Shown here: in pieces, positions 32,237 to 41,549 of the stretch
Layout: each line of letters starts with the position of its first letter
Position numbering within the stretch: position 1 is the first letter of the stretch
Assembly (NCBI GenBank): GCA_016716235.1
Contig: JADJWS010000005.1
Coordinates: 1 to 64,000, forward strand
Length of the DNA: 64,000 bases
Direction: 5' to 3'
Source: Candidatus Defluviilinea gracilis
GTDB lineage: Bacteria > Chloroflexota > Anaerolineae > Anaerolineales > Villigracilaceae
Notes under the pieces: model-generated
Databases searched by the model: none
What the model was told of the DNA's origin: nothing
What the model saw: only the letters and a program-made list of their open reading frames with translations
Made by a program: the position numbers and the translations under genes

Positions 32237-33504
32237 TGTGCGGGTCCCGCGCTCAGCAATTCGAGCGCTTTTTCCAGGACGGGATCATGAGCGGGGAGGA
32301 TATCGTCCCATCCCGCATCGATGGTAATTTGCGGTTGGACTCCGTTGCGCCCAAGATCTTCACCGTTTGGCAATTTGAAGGAACTGGTCTCGATGAAGAT
32401 GCGCGAACCGTCTGGCAGATAAAACAAAGTTGTGGCTTCGATAGCGCCGGGGGTGGTCTCGCCGATCACGATCGCCCGTTTGTTTGCCTGCAACGCCGCC
32501 GCGAGGATCTCAGGCGAGCCGCTCGTGTGTTGTCCCACGAGGATGATCAGCGGCACAGATTGCGAACCGAACAGATCGGCGCCGGTCACGGAAACGCTTT
32601 GTTCGATTTCCTGGCTGTTATAAAACGTTCCCACCTTTCCATCGTGGAAGAGTTTGAGTAATTCCTCGAGGGGCCAGCCTCTGCTAGAACCAGCCACGCG
32701 CAAATCTAAAACCAATCCTTCAAGTTTCTGGTTGGTGGTAAGTTTTTGCAGGTTGGCGAGCAGGTCTTTGAATAGGCTGTCATTATTGATCACCGGAAAC
32801 AGGATATACCCATACGGCGCCCCCTGCACATCGATTTGCCGCGCTTCGATCTGGCTGGCGCTGACGAGTTGCGCCCGCGTCACTTCGACGGTTCGTTCTG
32901 GTTTGCCAGGCGTCTGCACGTTCAAAGTGACCACACTCCCAGCCGGTCCGCGCACGCGCTTGACCACATCAATCCCCTCCTCCAGCAAAATAGGATTCCC
33001 GTCGATCGCATAGATGCTGTCATGCGCGCGAATGCCTGCCTGTTCGGCAGGCGATCCTTCGATCACGCCCAGCACGATGATGTGCGGCACAGCCTCCGCG
33101 TCAAACCCGATGAAGGCACCGATGCCCTCGTACGTGGAAGTGGACTCGGTTTCGGCGGCGATACGCTCGTCACGCGATTGAAACAGGAGCGCGCCTTCGG
33201 GTAGTTTGCCTGTAAACTCCAGCATCAGCGCGTTGAACTCGTCGTTTGTCAAACCGTCAGAAATCCGCGCATGGTATTCGTCGAAAAGCGCGTCCCAATC
33301 TAGCTCGGCGGATTCATAGTAGATGTAATTATCTACAAGATGTTTTTGGATGGCATCGAAGACGCGCGTTTGATGTTCCTGCGGCGTGTACTGCGCTCCG
33401 AAATCCCCGGTGATCGGCTCGTCTTCTGGGGCGAATCCCGCGCAGGCAGAGAGCGCAAACGAGAAGATCAAAAGAACTGCAAGGATGGACTTGTTGGTTT
33501 TCAT
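32233..33504 (-). CDS. S41-family peptidase-like lipoprotein with PDZ domain
   Basis: A 423-residue lipoprotein (lipobox ALSAC, Cys21). A PDZ domain spans about residues 127-212 (GVIEGSPAEQAGIRAHDSIY). The C-terminal-processing-peptidase fold follows, with the nucleophile loop GQHTSGSPEILAAALQ (Ser330). In CtpA/Prc enzymes the general-base Lys lies in an FGKG motif about 25 residues later. Here that position reads TTPGAIEAT without Lys, so activity may be lost or use another base. It forms an operon with the propeller lipoprotein. Confidence 0.85.
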   Translation of the reverse strand: MKTNKSILAVLLIFSFALSACAGFAPEDEPITGDFGAQYTPQEHQTRVFDAIQKHLVDNYIYYESAELDWDALFDEYHARISDGLTNDEFNALMLEFTGKLPEGALLFQSRDERIAAETESTSTYEGIGAFIGFDAEAVPHIIVLGVIEGSPAEQAGIRAHDSIYAIDGNPILLEEGIDVVKRVRGPAGSVVTLNVQTPGKPERTVEVTRAQLVSASQIEARQIDVQGAPYGYILFPVINNDSLFKDLLANLQKLTTNQKLEGLVLDLRVAGSSRGWPLEELLKLFHDGKVGTFYNSQEIEQSVSVTGADLFGSQSVPLIILVGQHTSGSPEILAAALQANKRAIVIGETTPGAIEATTLFYLPDGSRIFIETSSFKLPNGEDLGRNGVQPQITIDAGWDDILPAHDPVLEKALELLSAGPAQ

Positions 33505-33579
33505 GGGACAACCTCAAAAACGCGCCGGTACATAATTCACACCATTGTACTCGTCTTATCTTGTTGGCAGGCTTCCGCC

Positions 33580-33774
33580 TTATATTTTCCTAATATTTTT
33601 TGGGTTCAATACCGAGATTAATTCCCGCCTGTCTACTTCGGAGTCGAGTTGAACCCAAATGAAACTGCGATGCGCGGAATATGGATCAATGCGGACGACC
33701 ACGCCAGCGCGCCAGTCCTCGAGATGCTTCAAGAAGACTTCCACCCGGTCGTTGACTTTGATCTCGTCAGCCAT
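33580..33774 (-). CDS. Small hypothetical protein
   Basis: A 64-residue soluble protein (VNDRVEVFLKHLEDWRAGVV, IWVQLDSEVDRRELISVLN), predicted mostly beta and possibly SH3- or Tudor-like. No family is recognised. Its start overlaps the end of the upstream small membrane-protein gene by eight bases, supporting translation of both. Confidence 0.6.
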   Translation of the reverse strand: MADEIKVNDRVEVFLKHLEDWRAGVVVRIDPYSAHRSFIWVQLDSEVDRRELISVLNPKNIRKI

Positions 33775-33949
33775 TTCGTCTTGCGAAAAAATACAGCCCC
33801 GCGCCGACGAGCATCATCACGCCGCCGTTGATCGCCCACTGCGGATCGCCCGTCATGTAACTGCCGGGCAGGATGTTGATTCCCTGCAAGAAAAATACCA
33901 AGCCGATAAGAAATAGCAGGATGCCGATAATGGTCAATGTGGATTTCAT
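33767..33949 (-). CDS. Small membrane protein with two transmembrane helices
   Basis: A 60-residue protein with hydrophobic stretches LTIIGILLFLIGLVFFLQGI and NGGVMMLVGAGLYFFARR, the second ending in basic residues. No family is assigned. It overlaps the next small gene and probably shares its transcript. Confidence 0.65.
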   Translation of the reverse strand: MKSTLTIIGILLFLIGLVFFLQGINILPGSYMTGDPQWAINGGVMMLVGAGLYFFARRNG

Positions 33950-34128
33950 TCTTGGATTATACTCTCGCCTCTTTTCGACGGGATGCCTGTTTCAGTTTCC
34001 TCAAGCGGACTCGACGCCTCGACATTTCGCGGTACAATATAGAACGTACGTTCAGATTATCTTTTCGCGCTGAGCGGAGCGGCGAGTGATTTCTTCGCCG
34101 CGCAGTCGAAGCGCATTTTACACATCAC

Positions 34129-36159
34129 ATGGACTTCAAACTTCAAGCACCCTTCATCCCTATGGGCGACCAGCCCGAAGCCATCCGCGGACTCGTGGAT
34201 GGCGTGCATGGCGGCAAGAAACATCAGGTGTTGCTCGGCGCGACAGGCACCGGCAAGACATTTACCATCGCGTCTGTGATCCAGGAGTTGCAAAAGCCCG
34301 CGCTCATCATGGCTCACAACAAGACCCTCGCCGCGCAGTTGTATGCCGAGTTCAAAGAATTCTTCCCCGAGAATGCGGTGTCGTATTTTGTTTCGTATTA
34401 CGATTACTACCAGCCTGAGGCGTATGTTCCGCGCCACGACTTGTACATCGAAAAAGAGACTCAGATCAACGAAGAGATCGAACGGCTAAGGCTCGCCGCG
34501 ACTGCCGCTTTGATCTCGCGGCGTGATGTGATCATCGTTGCGTCGGTCTCGTGCATTTACGGTTTGGGCAACCCCGAAGAATTCGGCAAAGGGACAGTCA
34601 CTCTCAAAGTGGGTGAGATGTATCGGCGCAATGCGCTGCTCCGTCAGTTGATCGAATCTCAATATCAACGCAACGACATGGATTTGAAGACAGGCACATT
34701 CCGCGTGCGCGGCGACACGTTGGAGATCATCCCTGCGTACGAAGACAAACGCGGATTCCGCATCACCTTCTTCGGCGATGAAGTGGAACGCATCATGCAG
34801 TTCAGTCCCGTCACTGGCGAAGTGTTCGAGGAGCCAAATGAAATTTCAATTTACCCCGCCAAGCAATATCTCACCGCCGCCGATAAGATGAAGGATGCGA
34901 TTGCCGATATCGAAGCCGAGTTGGAAGATCGGCTGAAATTCTTCAAAGAGACTGGCAAGCACCTCGAAGCGCAGAGACTCGAGCAACGCGCGCGCTACGA
35001 TCTGGAAATGTTGAAAGAGGTCGGCTATTGTTCGGGCGTCGAGAATTACTCGCGTCATCTGGATCGCCGCGCGGCGGGAACGCATCCGTGGACAATGATT
35101 GATTTTCTGCCGACAGATTATCTGCTGGTGATCGACGAGAGTCACATGACCGTCCCGCAGATTCGCGGCATGTATAACGGCGACAAAGCGAGGAAAGAAA
35201 CGCTTGTCGAATATGGATTCCGCTTGCCTAGCGCGGTGGATAATCGTCCGCTCAAGTTCGAGGAGTTCGAAGAGGTGATGGGAAGCACGATCTACACCTC
35301 CGCCACACCTGGACCGTATGAGATGGGACACGCGGAACAAGTCGTCGAGCAGATCATCCGCCCGACGGGACTCGTTGACCCCGAAGTGGAAGTGCGTCCG
35401 ACGAGGGGGCAGGTGGACGACCTGATCGGCGAGATCAGGCAGAGGGTCGAAAGAGGCGAGCGTGTCCTTGTCACCACGCTGACGAAGAGGATGTCGGAAG
35501 ACCTCTCCGAATACTTGAAAGAGTTGGAGATGAAAGTCCAATACCTACATTCGGATGTGGAGACGCTTGAACGTGTGGGCATTTTGCGCGACCTGCGTAT
35601 GGGCGTGTTCGATGTGCTGGTGGGAATCAATTTACTGCGCGAAGGACTCGACTTGCCCGAAGTGTCGCTGGTTGGAATTTTGGACGCGGACAAAGAAGGT
35701 TTTCTGCGTTCCGAGACCGCGTTGATCCAGACCATTGGTCGCGCGGCGCGTCATGTCAATGGGCGCGTGATCATGTATGCCGACAAGATGACCGACTCGA
35801 TGAAGCGCGCGATTGACGAAACGAATCGCCGCCGCGCCAAGCAGGTGAAATACAACACCGAACATGGCATCGTGCCGATCAGCATTCACAAAGCGATCCA
35901 CGATCTCACCGAAGAGTTGAGCGCGAAGGCGGTTGGCGAGATGCGCGGCGAATACAAAGTGAAGCAAGACCTGCCGCGTAATGAACTGCGCCAAGTGGTG
36001 CGCGACATGGAAATCCAAATGAAAGAAGCCGCGAAGAATCTCGAATTCGAACGCGCCGCCGCGCTGCGCGACGAGTTGTATCAGTTGAAGAGTTTGCTGG
36101 CGGAAGATGAAAACTTGAAACCGTGGGAACGGATAAAGTTGTTGACGGGGGAGGAATAA
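34129..36159 (+). CDS. uvrB: UvrABC excinuclease subunit B
   Basis: UvrB verifies DNA damage and loads UvrC in nucleotide excision repair. The 676 residues show Walker A LLGATGTGKTFTIA near residue 36, the damage-verification beta-hairpin YYDYYQPEAYVPRHD, helicase motifs (IDESHMTVPQ, TIGRAARHVNGR) and a C-terminal UVR domain (MEIQMKEAAKNLEFERAAAL) that contacts UvrC. No uvrA or uvrC is in the window. A UvrB-typical MDFKLQAPFIPMGDQ start supports ATG 34129. Confidence 0.98.
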   Translation: MDFKLQAPFIPMGDQPEAIRGLVDGVHGGKKHQVLLGATGTGKTFTIASVIQELQKPALIMAHNKTLAAQLYAEFKEFFPENAVSYFVSYYDYYQPEAYVPRHDLYIEKETQINEEIERLRLAATAALISRRDVIIVASVSCIYGLGNPEEFGKGTVTLKVGEMYRRNALLRQLIESQYQRNDMDLKTGTFRVRGDTLEIIPAYEDKRGFRITFFGDEVERIMQFSPVTGEVFEEPNEISIYPAKQYLTAADKMKDAIADIEAELEDRLKFFKETGKHLEAQRLEQRARYDLEMLKEVGYCSGVENYSRHLDRRAAGTHPWTMIDFLPTDYLLVIDESHMTVPQIRGMYNGDKARKETLVEYGFRLPSAVDNRPLKFEEFEEVMGSTIYTSATPGPYEMGHAEQVVEQIIRPTGLVDPEVEVRPTRGQVDDLIGEIRQRVERGERVLVTTLTKRMSEDLSEYLKELEMKVQYLHSDVETLERVGILRDLRMGVFDVLVGINLLREGLDLPEVSLVGILDADKEGFLRSETALIQTIGRAARHVNGRVIMYADKMTDSMKRAIDETNRRRAKQVKYNTEHGIVPISIHKAIHDLTEELSAKAVGEMRGEYKVKQDLPRNELRQVVRDMEIQMKEAAKNLEFERAAALRDELYQLKSLLAEDENLKPWERIKLLTGEE

Positions 36160-36422
36160 TTTAGAGATTGGAGACTAGAGATTAGTTCCCTGTCAATGTC
36201 TCCTTGCAAAAGACTCGGACGAGCATCTAACGTCTTTGAGTTACCTTTTCGTGATGATGGGGGTTTCCTACGCGGTTATGCCCATCGCTATATAATTGGG
36301 AAAAATTTATAGTTTTTGACGCAGTTGTACTGCGTCAAGGCAGGCGGCACGAGCTACCGAGCAAATCGAGCTGTCGCTTGAACTCTCGTGAAGTATTGAT
36401 TGGAAAAAAATTAGGAGAATCC
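36160..36422. other. Gap after uvrB: possible -10 element and a palindrome, no gene
   Basis: The region holds a repeat-like agattggagactagagatt phrase (36163), a TATAAT hexamer at 36291-36296 without a clear -35 partner, and the palindrome TTGACGCAGT/ACTGCGTCAA (36316-36338). No gene is seen. The beta-helix lipoprotein gene starts at 36423. Confidence 0.5.
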
Positions 36423-37823
36423 ATGCGTCCCTTTGTAACATTGTTTTTGATTTTGGCTTTAATGTCCATTGCTTGCGGAAGCGGAACCGTGTCTACGCCC
36501 GCGCCTGTCGTTTCAACCGATGTGAATGTGCCCTCGTCTACCGCCTTCGTGTCTTCCAGCCCGACCGACGAACCTGTTCCTCCCACGTCAACTCCCTCGC
36601 CTGAAAATGTGATCTTCGTGGATACGCTCGAGCAGGAAGTGTATCCGTTCGCGCAAAATGGAAAATGCTCATTGGCTGAAGCCATTATGGCGGCAAATAC
36701 GGCAAAGCAATTTGATTCGTGTAAAACAGGAGTCTTGGGCGAGAGCGTGATCGAATTAATGCCTGGCGAATACGTTTTTACCCAAGATGACCAATCGCCT
36801 CCCGTGTATGAATGGTTGATCAGCGTCACCGATGTTGGCACTGCTCTCCCGCCAATTGCGTATCCAATGACCATTCACGGCAATGGCGCAACCTTGACCC
36901 GCGCTGAAAATGCCGAGCCATTCCGCTTTTTTGAATTGATGGTCAATTCGACGTTAACCATGGATAACCTCACCATCCAAAACGGCGACGTGGCGAAAGA
37001 TTGGGGCGGCGCCATCTATTCGATGAGTTCCTCTATTTTTTTGGATCGCGTCCGCTTTGTCAACAACAGTTCCGATAACGGCGGCGCGATCTATTTCACC
37101 CTCGGCAGGCTTGACATTTCAAATAGCGAGTTCATCAATAACACAAGCACAAACAATGGCGGCGCGTTGTTCATCGATTCGTCGCGGTCTTCAATCCAAT
37201 CCGCTCGTTTTGAAGGCAACGAATCGGATGGCAATGGCGGCGGTTTGTATGCCTATTTTGCCACGCTGGTGATCGCCGATAGTTTTTTCATGAAGAACCG
37301 CGTCACGGGCAACGCCAACGGGAATTGGGGCGGCGGCATGTTTACCAATCATGTAAACATCACTATTACGGGAAGCCAGTTTTATCAAAACGAGTCCGCC
37401 GCTTATGGCGGCGCGGTGGGCGTGATCAATCCCATCCTCGCGGGCATAGATCCTGAAGAGGATAATATGCTCCAGCAAATTCAAACCGCCCCAATGGTTT
37501 CCGATATGCTGACCAGCATCCCTGGCTTTCAAGCGACTCTTGAAGCGCACCCCAGCGGTATTTACTCGAATTTCAACGAGGATATACAGATCCACAACAA
37601 TTGTTTTGCCAATAACAGAACGGTGGGCATCGAGCCAAATTGGACGAGCGGCATCCATGCCAGCGCGGCAACCGCCGATGGAAATTATTGGGGCGACCCC
37701 AGCGGACCTTCGGGCAGAGGTCCCGGCTCGGGCGATAGCGTCGGCAAGAACAAGGTCGTCTTTGCGCCATTCTTGACCGAAGCGCCAGATTTTTGCGATC
37801 CCGCGCTCTCTGAAATTGATTGA
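36423..37823 (+). CDS. CSLREA-type right-handed beta-helix lipoprotein
   Basis: A 466-residue secreted lipoprotein (lipobox LMSIAC, Cys18), then a Ser/Thr/Pro linker. A CSLREA-type segment follows (NGKCSLAEAIMAANTAKQFD), then many parallel beta-helix coils of the form N-N-x-(S/T)-x-N-G-G-A-(I/L) (FVNNSSDNGGAIYF, FINNTSTNNGGALFI, FEGNESDGNGGGLYA). This fold is common in polysaccharide-active or adhesive surface proteins. ATG 36423 is chosen because TTAGGAG precedes it and the signal peptide begins there. Confidence 0.87.
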   Translation: MRPFVTLFLILALMSIACGSGTVSTPAPVVSTDVNVPSSTAFVSSSPTDEPVPPTSTPSPENVIFVDTLEQEVYPFAQNGKCSLAEAIMAANTAKQFDSCKTGVLGESVIELMPGEYVFTQDDQSPPVYEWLISVTDVGTALPPIAYPMTIHGNGATLTRAENAEPFRFFELMVNSTLTMDNLTIQNGDVAKDWGGAIYSMSSSIFLDRVRFVNNSSDNGGAIYFTLGRLDISNSEFINNTSTNNGGALFIDSSRSSIQSARFEGNESDGNGGGLYAYFATLVIADSFFMKNRVTGNANGNWGGGMFTNHVNITITGSQFYQNESAAYGGAVGVINPILAGIDPEEDNMLQQIQTAPMVSDMLTSIPGFQATLEAHPSGIYSNFNEDIQIHNNCFANNRTVGIEPNWTSGIHASAATADGNYWGDPSGPSGRGPGSGDSVGKNKVVFAPFLTEAPDFCDPALSEID

Positions 37824-37828
37824 ATAAA

Positions 37829-37861
37829 GAGGGCGTCACTTTGGTAGTGACGCCCTCTTTT
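37829..37861. terminator. Bidirectional terminator
   Basis: GAGGGCGTCACT/AGTGACGCCCTC (5-nt loop) is flanked by AAA and TTTT, serving the beta-helix gene on the plus strand and plausibly the convergent nitroreductase gene. Confidence 0.85.
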
Positions 37862-37878
37862 CCTAGTGGATGAATTGA

Positions 37879-38544
37879 TTAGATAAATGTCGCGATCTCA
37901 CCCAGCGGCTTTTTGGTGATGACCGGGACTTCCGCTTCTTTCGCAGGGAAGCCTGTTACTAACAGTAGAAATGGTTTTTCATCTGACGGTCTGTTCAGAA
38001 TCCCGTTGAGGAATCCCATTGGACTGGGTGTGTGGGTTAGCGAGACCAAGCCCGCGTTGTGAATCGCGGCGATCAAGAAGCCTGTGGCGATTCCCACCGA
38101 TTCGTGGACGTAATAATTCTTCACGCGGCGTCCATCGGGTAATTCGCTGTGATTCTTTCCGAAGATGGCGATCAAGTATGGGGCGGTCACAAGAAACGGT
38201 TTGTGTGCGTCCGTGCCGAGCGGGGCGAGGGCTTCGAGCCATTCTTTCGGCGCGCGGCGCTGATAAAAATCTTTTTCCTCTTCTTCCGCCGCGGCGCGAA
38301 TTTCTTGTTTCACCTTTGGGTCGCTGACCACGACAAAATGCCAGGGTTGCAAATTCGCTCCGCTTGGCGCAGTCCCTGCGGCGATGAGACACTCTTCAAT
38401 GATTTCGCGCGGAACGGGTTTATCGGAAAAGTGCCGCACCGTGCGGCGACGTTGCATGTGCGCGCGGAAGTCTGTGGCGCGTTGGATCATTTCTTGCGAT
38501 GGTTGTTCAGTGAAACTCAGCGGGTGAAATTTTGCAACGGGCAT
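37879..38544 (-). CDS. Nitroreductase-family flavoprotein, iodotyrosine deiodinase-like
   Basis: A 221-residue FMN enzyme. The FMN-binding block RRTVRHFSDKPVPREIIEEC and AAGTAPSGANLQPWHFVVVS match the iodotyrosine deiodinase (IYD) branch. The active-site lid of that branch also looks conserved: Glu and Tyr in EEEEKDFYQRRAPKEWL and Lys in DAHKPFL, the residues that contact the halotyrosine zwitterion. The likely reaction is therefore reductive dehalogenation of halotyrosines, although the lid residues were judged by eye. ATG 38544 is preceded by AGGAG; an upstream in-frame start at 38565 would add seven residues. Confidence 0.85.
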   Translation of the reverse strand: MPVAKFHPLSFTEQPSQEMIQRATDFRAHMQRRRTVRHFSDKPVPREIIEECLIAAGTAPSGANLQPWHFVVVSDPKVKQEIRAAAEEEEKDFYQRRAPKEWLEALAPLGTDAHKPFLVTAPYLIAIFGKNHSELPDGRRVKNYYVHESVGIATGFLIAAIHNAGLVSLTHTPSPMGFLNGILNRPSDEKPFLLLVTGFPAKEAEVPVITKKPLGEIATFI

Positions 38545-38572
38545 GGATTCTCCTGTATAAGCCAATTTGTAG

Positions 38573-38591
38573 GTCGGGCTTGTAGCCCGAC
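38573..38591. repeat. GTCGGGCT/AGCCCGAC palindrome
   Basis: Perfect 8-bp arms around TGT, within the phrase TTTGTAGGTC...GACAAAT. It is one member of the dispersed palindrome family in this window. Confidence 0.75.
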
Positions 38592-38752
38592 AAATTTTTG
38601 CGTGGTGATGATCGGCGAGTTAATAACTCACCTTACGCCGTGAAGGTCGTAACGAGAGTCTGCGAAGCGCCTCGCGTTTTCAGTTGTACTTGCCCAAGAG
38701 CGACATATTGCAGGTTAACAATTAAACCGAGCAATACGGCAATTATTCACAG

Positions 38753-38898
38753 ACCCCGAAGGGGTCAAATGATTGTAGTATTGAAGGATGTATCACATTC
38801 AACCCCGAAGGGGTGTCAGATGCGGCAAATTTATGTCATCCCTTCGGGATTTAGAGACCCATTTTGCCGCTTTTAGAATCCTATCATCCCTTCGGGAT
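38753..38898. repeat. Cluster of four 13-bp REP-like palindromes
   Basis: ACCCCGAAGGGGT at 38753-38765 and 38802-38814, then ATCCCTTCGGGAT at 38838-38850 and 38886-38898, spaced 36-49 bp. The last pair is in the opposite loop orientation (TTC instead of GAA). TGCGGCAAAT (38821) and ATTTTGCCGC (38861) add a longer inverted repeat. The 493-bp gap 38566-39058 holds no gene. Confidence 0.85.
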
Positions 38899-38997
38899 TG
38901 GCTTTATGGTAATAATCCATATCGTGTTTATTGCTAGATTTATTGGTTAATTTGCAAAATGTCGCATTACGAGAATCGAACTGACTTCAACTGTGTA

Positions 38998-39058
38998 GGT
39001 CGGGCTTACAGCCCGACCAGCTTTTGCGTGGCGAAGGCGTCAGGCTAAAAGCCTGACG
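38998..39058. repeat. Two palindromes abutting the P-type ATPase stop codon
   Basis: GGTCGGGCT/AGCCCGACC (38998-39018) and CGTCAGGCT/AGCCTGACG (39038-39058), each with a 3-nt loop. The second ends one base before the ATPase stop codon and probably protects or ends the transcript. Confidence 0.8.
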
Positions 39059-41401
39059 CTACGTGGATTTATACCTCAACAACCTCAACGCATTCGCCAC
39101 GACGACCAGCGTGCTTCCCTCGTGAAAAATGACGGCGATGCCAATGCTGATGATACCAGTGATTGACGTGACAATAAGCAAACCGATCACGCCCAATGCG
39201 ATTGCCAGATTTTGAATGATGATCGCGCGCGTGGCGCGTCCCAAGCCGACTGCGAATGGCAGTTTAGAAAGATCATCGCCCATCAACGCAACGTCGGCGG
39301 TTTCGAGTGCAACGTCAGTTCCTGCGCCGCCCATTGCGATTCCAACGGTTGCATTGGCAAGCGCGGGCGCATCGTTGACTCCGTCGCCGATCATGGCAAC
39401 CTGCCCATAGTCTTTGACAAGTTCGCGGATGATGGTGAGTTTATCTTCGGGCATTAAGTCGGCGCGAAATTCAGTGAGACCAATTTCACTTGCAATCGCG
39501 GATGCAGAACGCGCGTTGTCGCCTGTCAACATGATGGTATGAGTCACGCCAGATTTTTTGAGCGCGTTCATCGTCGGCGCGGCTTCGTGACGCAAGGTAT
39601 CTGCCAGCGCGATCAAGCCCGCCAATGTTTTATCCACCGCGATCCACATCAACGTTTTGCCTTGTCCTTGCAATGCCTCGGCGCGTGAAATTGATTCGGA
39701 TGAAAGCGCCACGCCCGCTTCGTTCATCAACTTTTGATTGCCGATCCAAATCGTCTTGCCGTTCGCCACCGCGCGCAGGCCGCGTCCCGTCAGCGACTCG
39801 ACGTCGTCCACTGGCGAGGCAGGCAGACCCTGCGTCTGAGCCGAGCGCACGACCGCCTGCGCCAACGGATGCGCGGATCGAGATTCCGCGCCTGCCGCGA
39901 TGGATAGTAAATCCACTTCTTTCCACCCTGAGGCTGGTAACACAACTACATCTGTCACCTCGGGCTGACCGTGAGTCACGGTTCCAGTTTTATCGAAGGC
40001 GATGGCTTTGAGCAGTCCGAGATTTTCAAGATGCGCGCCGCCTTTGACGAGCACGCCATTTCGCGCGGCTTGCGCAACACCTGCGAGAATTGCGGCGGGC
40101 GTGCCAAGCGCGAGGGCGCACGGCGACGCGGCGACGAGCAGAGTCATCGCGCGTAAAAACGATTCGCGGAATGGAAAACCAAAGAGAGGCGGGATGACGA
40201 TCACGAGCGCGGTGAGAATTAAAACAGATGGGACAAAGATACGCTCAAATTTTTCGACAGTCTGTTGAGTCGGCGATTTTTGCGCTTGCGCTTCTTCGAC
40301 CATTTTCATCACGCGCGCCAGAGTTGAATCTTTTGCGAGGCGCGTCACTTTGACTTCGAGCGCGCCTTCGCCATTGACCGTGCTTGCGAAAACTTGATCG
40401 CCAACCGTTTTATCAACGGGAAGCGATTCGCCTGTGACGGAGGATTGGTCAATGCCAGAACTTCCGTCGAGGATGATTCCGTCCACGGGAATTCGCACGC
40501 CAGGGCGGACGATGACCACATCGTCGAGTTGCAACGACTCGACGGGAGACTCCTGTTCTTTTCCATCGCGGCGGACCAACGCGGTCTTCGGTGCAAGGTC
40601 AGCCAACGCGCGGACGGCGCGGCGCGCGCGATCTAATGCGCGTTCTTCCAATGCGTGACCGAGGCTGAAAAGGAAAAGCAACAATGCGCCTTCGGCAAAC
40701 TCGCCTAGGAACGCCGCGCCAATTGCGGCGACAACCATGAGCCCGTCTGTGTCGAGGCGGCGTTCGCGCAAGGCGTGCCATGCGTGACGTGAGACATCCC
40801 AGCCGCCTAAAACATAGGCGACTGCGAAGAGTCCGATGCTGAGAAATGTGGGGAAGCCGAAGAACGTATCGCCGAGCCAGCCGATCAGCAGAAATAATCC
40901 TGACAAGAGGCTGAATAGTAATTCTCTGTTCTCTTGTATCTTTGCTTGAAATTCATTAAGCGGAATTTGATACCCCAACGAACGGACTCGTTTTTCGATG
41001 GCGGCGCGAGTGATCTTGTGATTGTCATACTCGATCCACATTTTCTCGGTGGGGTAGTTGACGTTGACCGACAGCACGCCGTCCATGCGCCCGACGCTGT
41101 GTTCGATGACGAGACTGCAATCGGAACAGTCCATGTTTTCGATGGGAATCGATTCGTGATGATAGCGGTTGACGATTTGCGCGCCTGCAAGTTCGGCGAG
41201 ACGCTTCACATCGGAGAGAGTCAACAGGTTGGGGTCGTAGTGCAGGCACAGGTCAACGGGCGTTTTGTCGCGTTCGACGTGTGCGCGGATGATTCCCTTT
41301 TTGCCTTGAAGCGCCGCTTCGAGCCGCACGAGGCATTCGTCCTTCTCGTTTTCAACGCCTGGGAGTAACAGCGGGATGTCAATGTCAATTGTTTGTTCCA
41401 T
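39059..41401 (-). CDS. P1B-4-type heavy-metal-transporting ATPase
   Basis: A 780-residue metal efflux pump. After an N-terminal region with a CSDC heavy-metal-associated domain (about residues 85-145), it has the TGES actuator loop, the phosphorylated Asp470 in DKTGTVT and the membrane metal-site motif SPC (426-428) instead of CPC. HEGST lies in the last helix (760-764). SPC plus HEGST is the signature of subgroup P1B-4, whose members export Co, Fe, Zn or Ni. ATG 41401 has AAGGA upstream. An SmtB/ArsR repressor gene lies 148 bp upstream on the same strand. Confidence 0.93.
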   Translation of the reverse strand: MEQTIDIDIPLLLPGVENEKDECLVRLEAALQGKKGIIRAHVERDKTPVDLCLHYDPNLLTLSDVKRLAELAGAQIVNRYHHESIPIENMDCSDCSLVIEHSVGRMDGVLSVNVNYPTEKMWIEYDNHKITRAAIEKRVRSLGYQIPLNEFQAKIQENRELLFSLLSGLFLLIGWLGDTFFGFPTFLSIGLFAVAYVLGGWDVSRHAWHALRERRLDTDGLMVVAAIGAAFLGEFAEGALLLFLFSLGHALEERALDRARRAVRALADLAPKTALVRRDGKEQESPVESLQLDDVVIVRPGVRIPVDGIILDGSSGIDQSSVTGESLPVDKTVGDQVFASTVNGEGALEVKVTRLAKDSTLARVMKMVEEAQAQKSPTQQTVEKFERIFVPSVLILTALVIVIPPLFGFPFRESFLRAMTLLVAASPCALALGTPAAILAGVAQAARNGVLVKGGAHLENLGLLKAIAFDKTGTVTHGQPEVTDVVVLPASGWKEVDLLSIAAGAESRSAHPLAQAVVRSAQTQGLPASPVDDVESLTGRGLRAVANGKTIWIGNQKLMNEAGVALSSESISRAEALQGQGKTLMWIAVDKTLAGLIALADTLRHEAAPTMNALKKSGVTHTIMLTGDNARSASAIASEIGLTEFRADLMPEDKLTIIRELVKDYGQVAMIGDGVNDAPALANATVGIAMGGAGTDVALETADVALMGDDLSKLPFAVGLGRATRAIIIQNLAIALGVIGLLIVTSITGIISIGIAVIFHEGSTLVVVANALRLLRYKST

Positions 41402-41438
41402 GAAATGATTCCTTGATGGATTAGGTAATGGCTTGTAG

Positions 41439-41498
41439 GGCGGGTTTTCAACCCGCCGTTGATTGAATTTCAAGAATGTGTCAGGCTAAAAGCCTGAC
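41439..41498. repeat. Two palindromes between the repressor and ATPase genes
   Basis: GGCGGGTT/AACCCGCC (41439-41457) and GTCAGGCT/AGCCTGAC (41480-41498), each with a 3-nt loop. The second is the same sequence as at 39039-39057 and 46871-46889. Confidence 0.8.
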
Positions 41499-41549
41499 CT
41501 ACGATTCCGTGTAGAGCGGATTTTCAACCTCCATTGGTCTGTAGCGCAA

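Noticed and set aside
38960..38985. tRNA-like phrase gagaatcgaactgac
   Set aside because: It could be a T-arm fragment, but no acceptor or anticodon stem is present around it.
39059..41401. ZntA (P1B-2) Zn/Cd/Pb ATPase
   Set aside because: The metal-site motif is SPC with HEGST in the last helix, which is P1B-4, not the CPC of ZntA.
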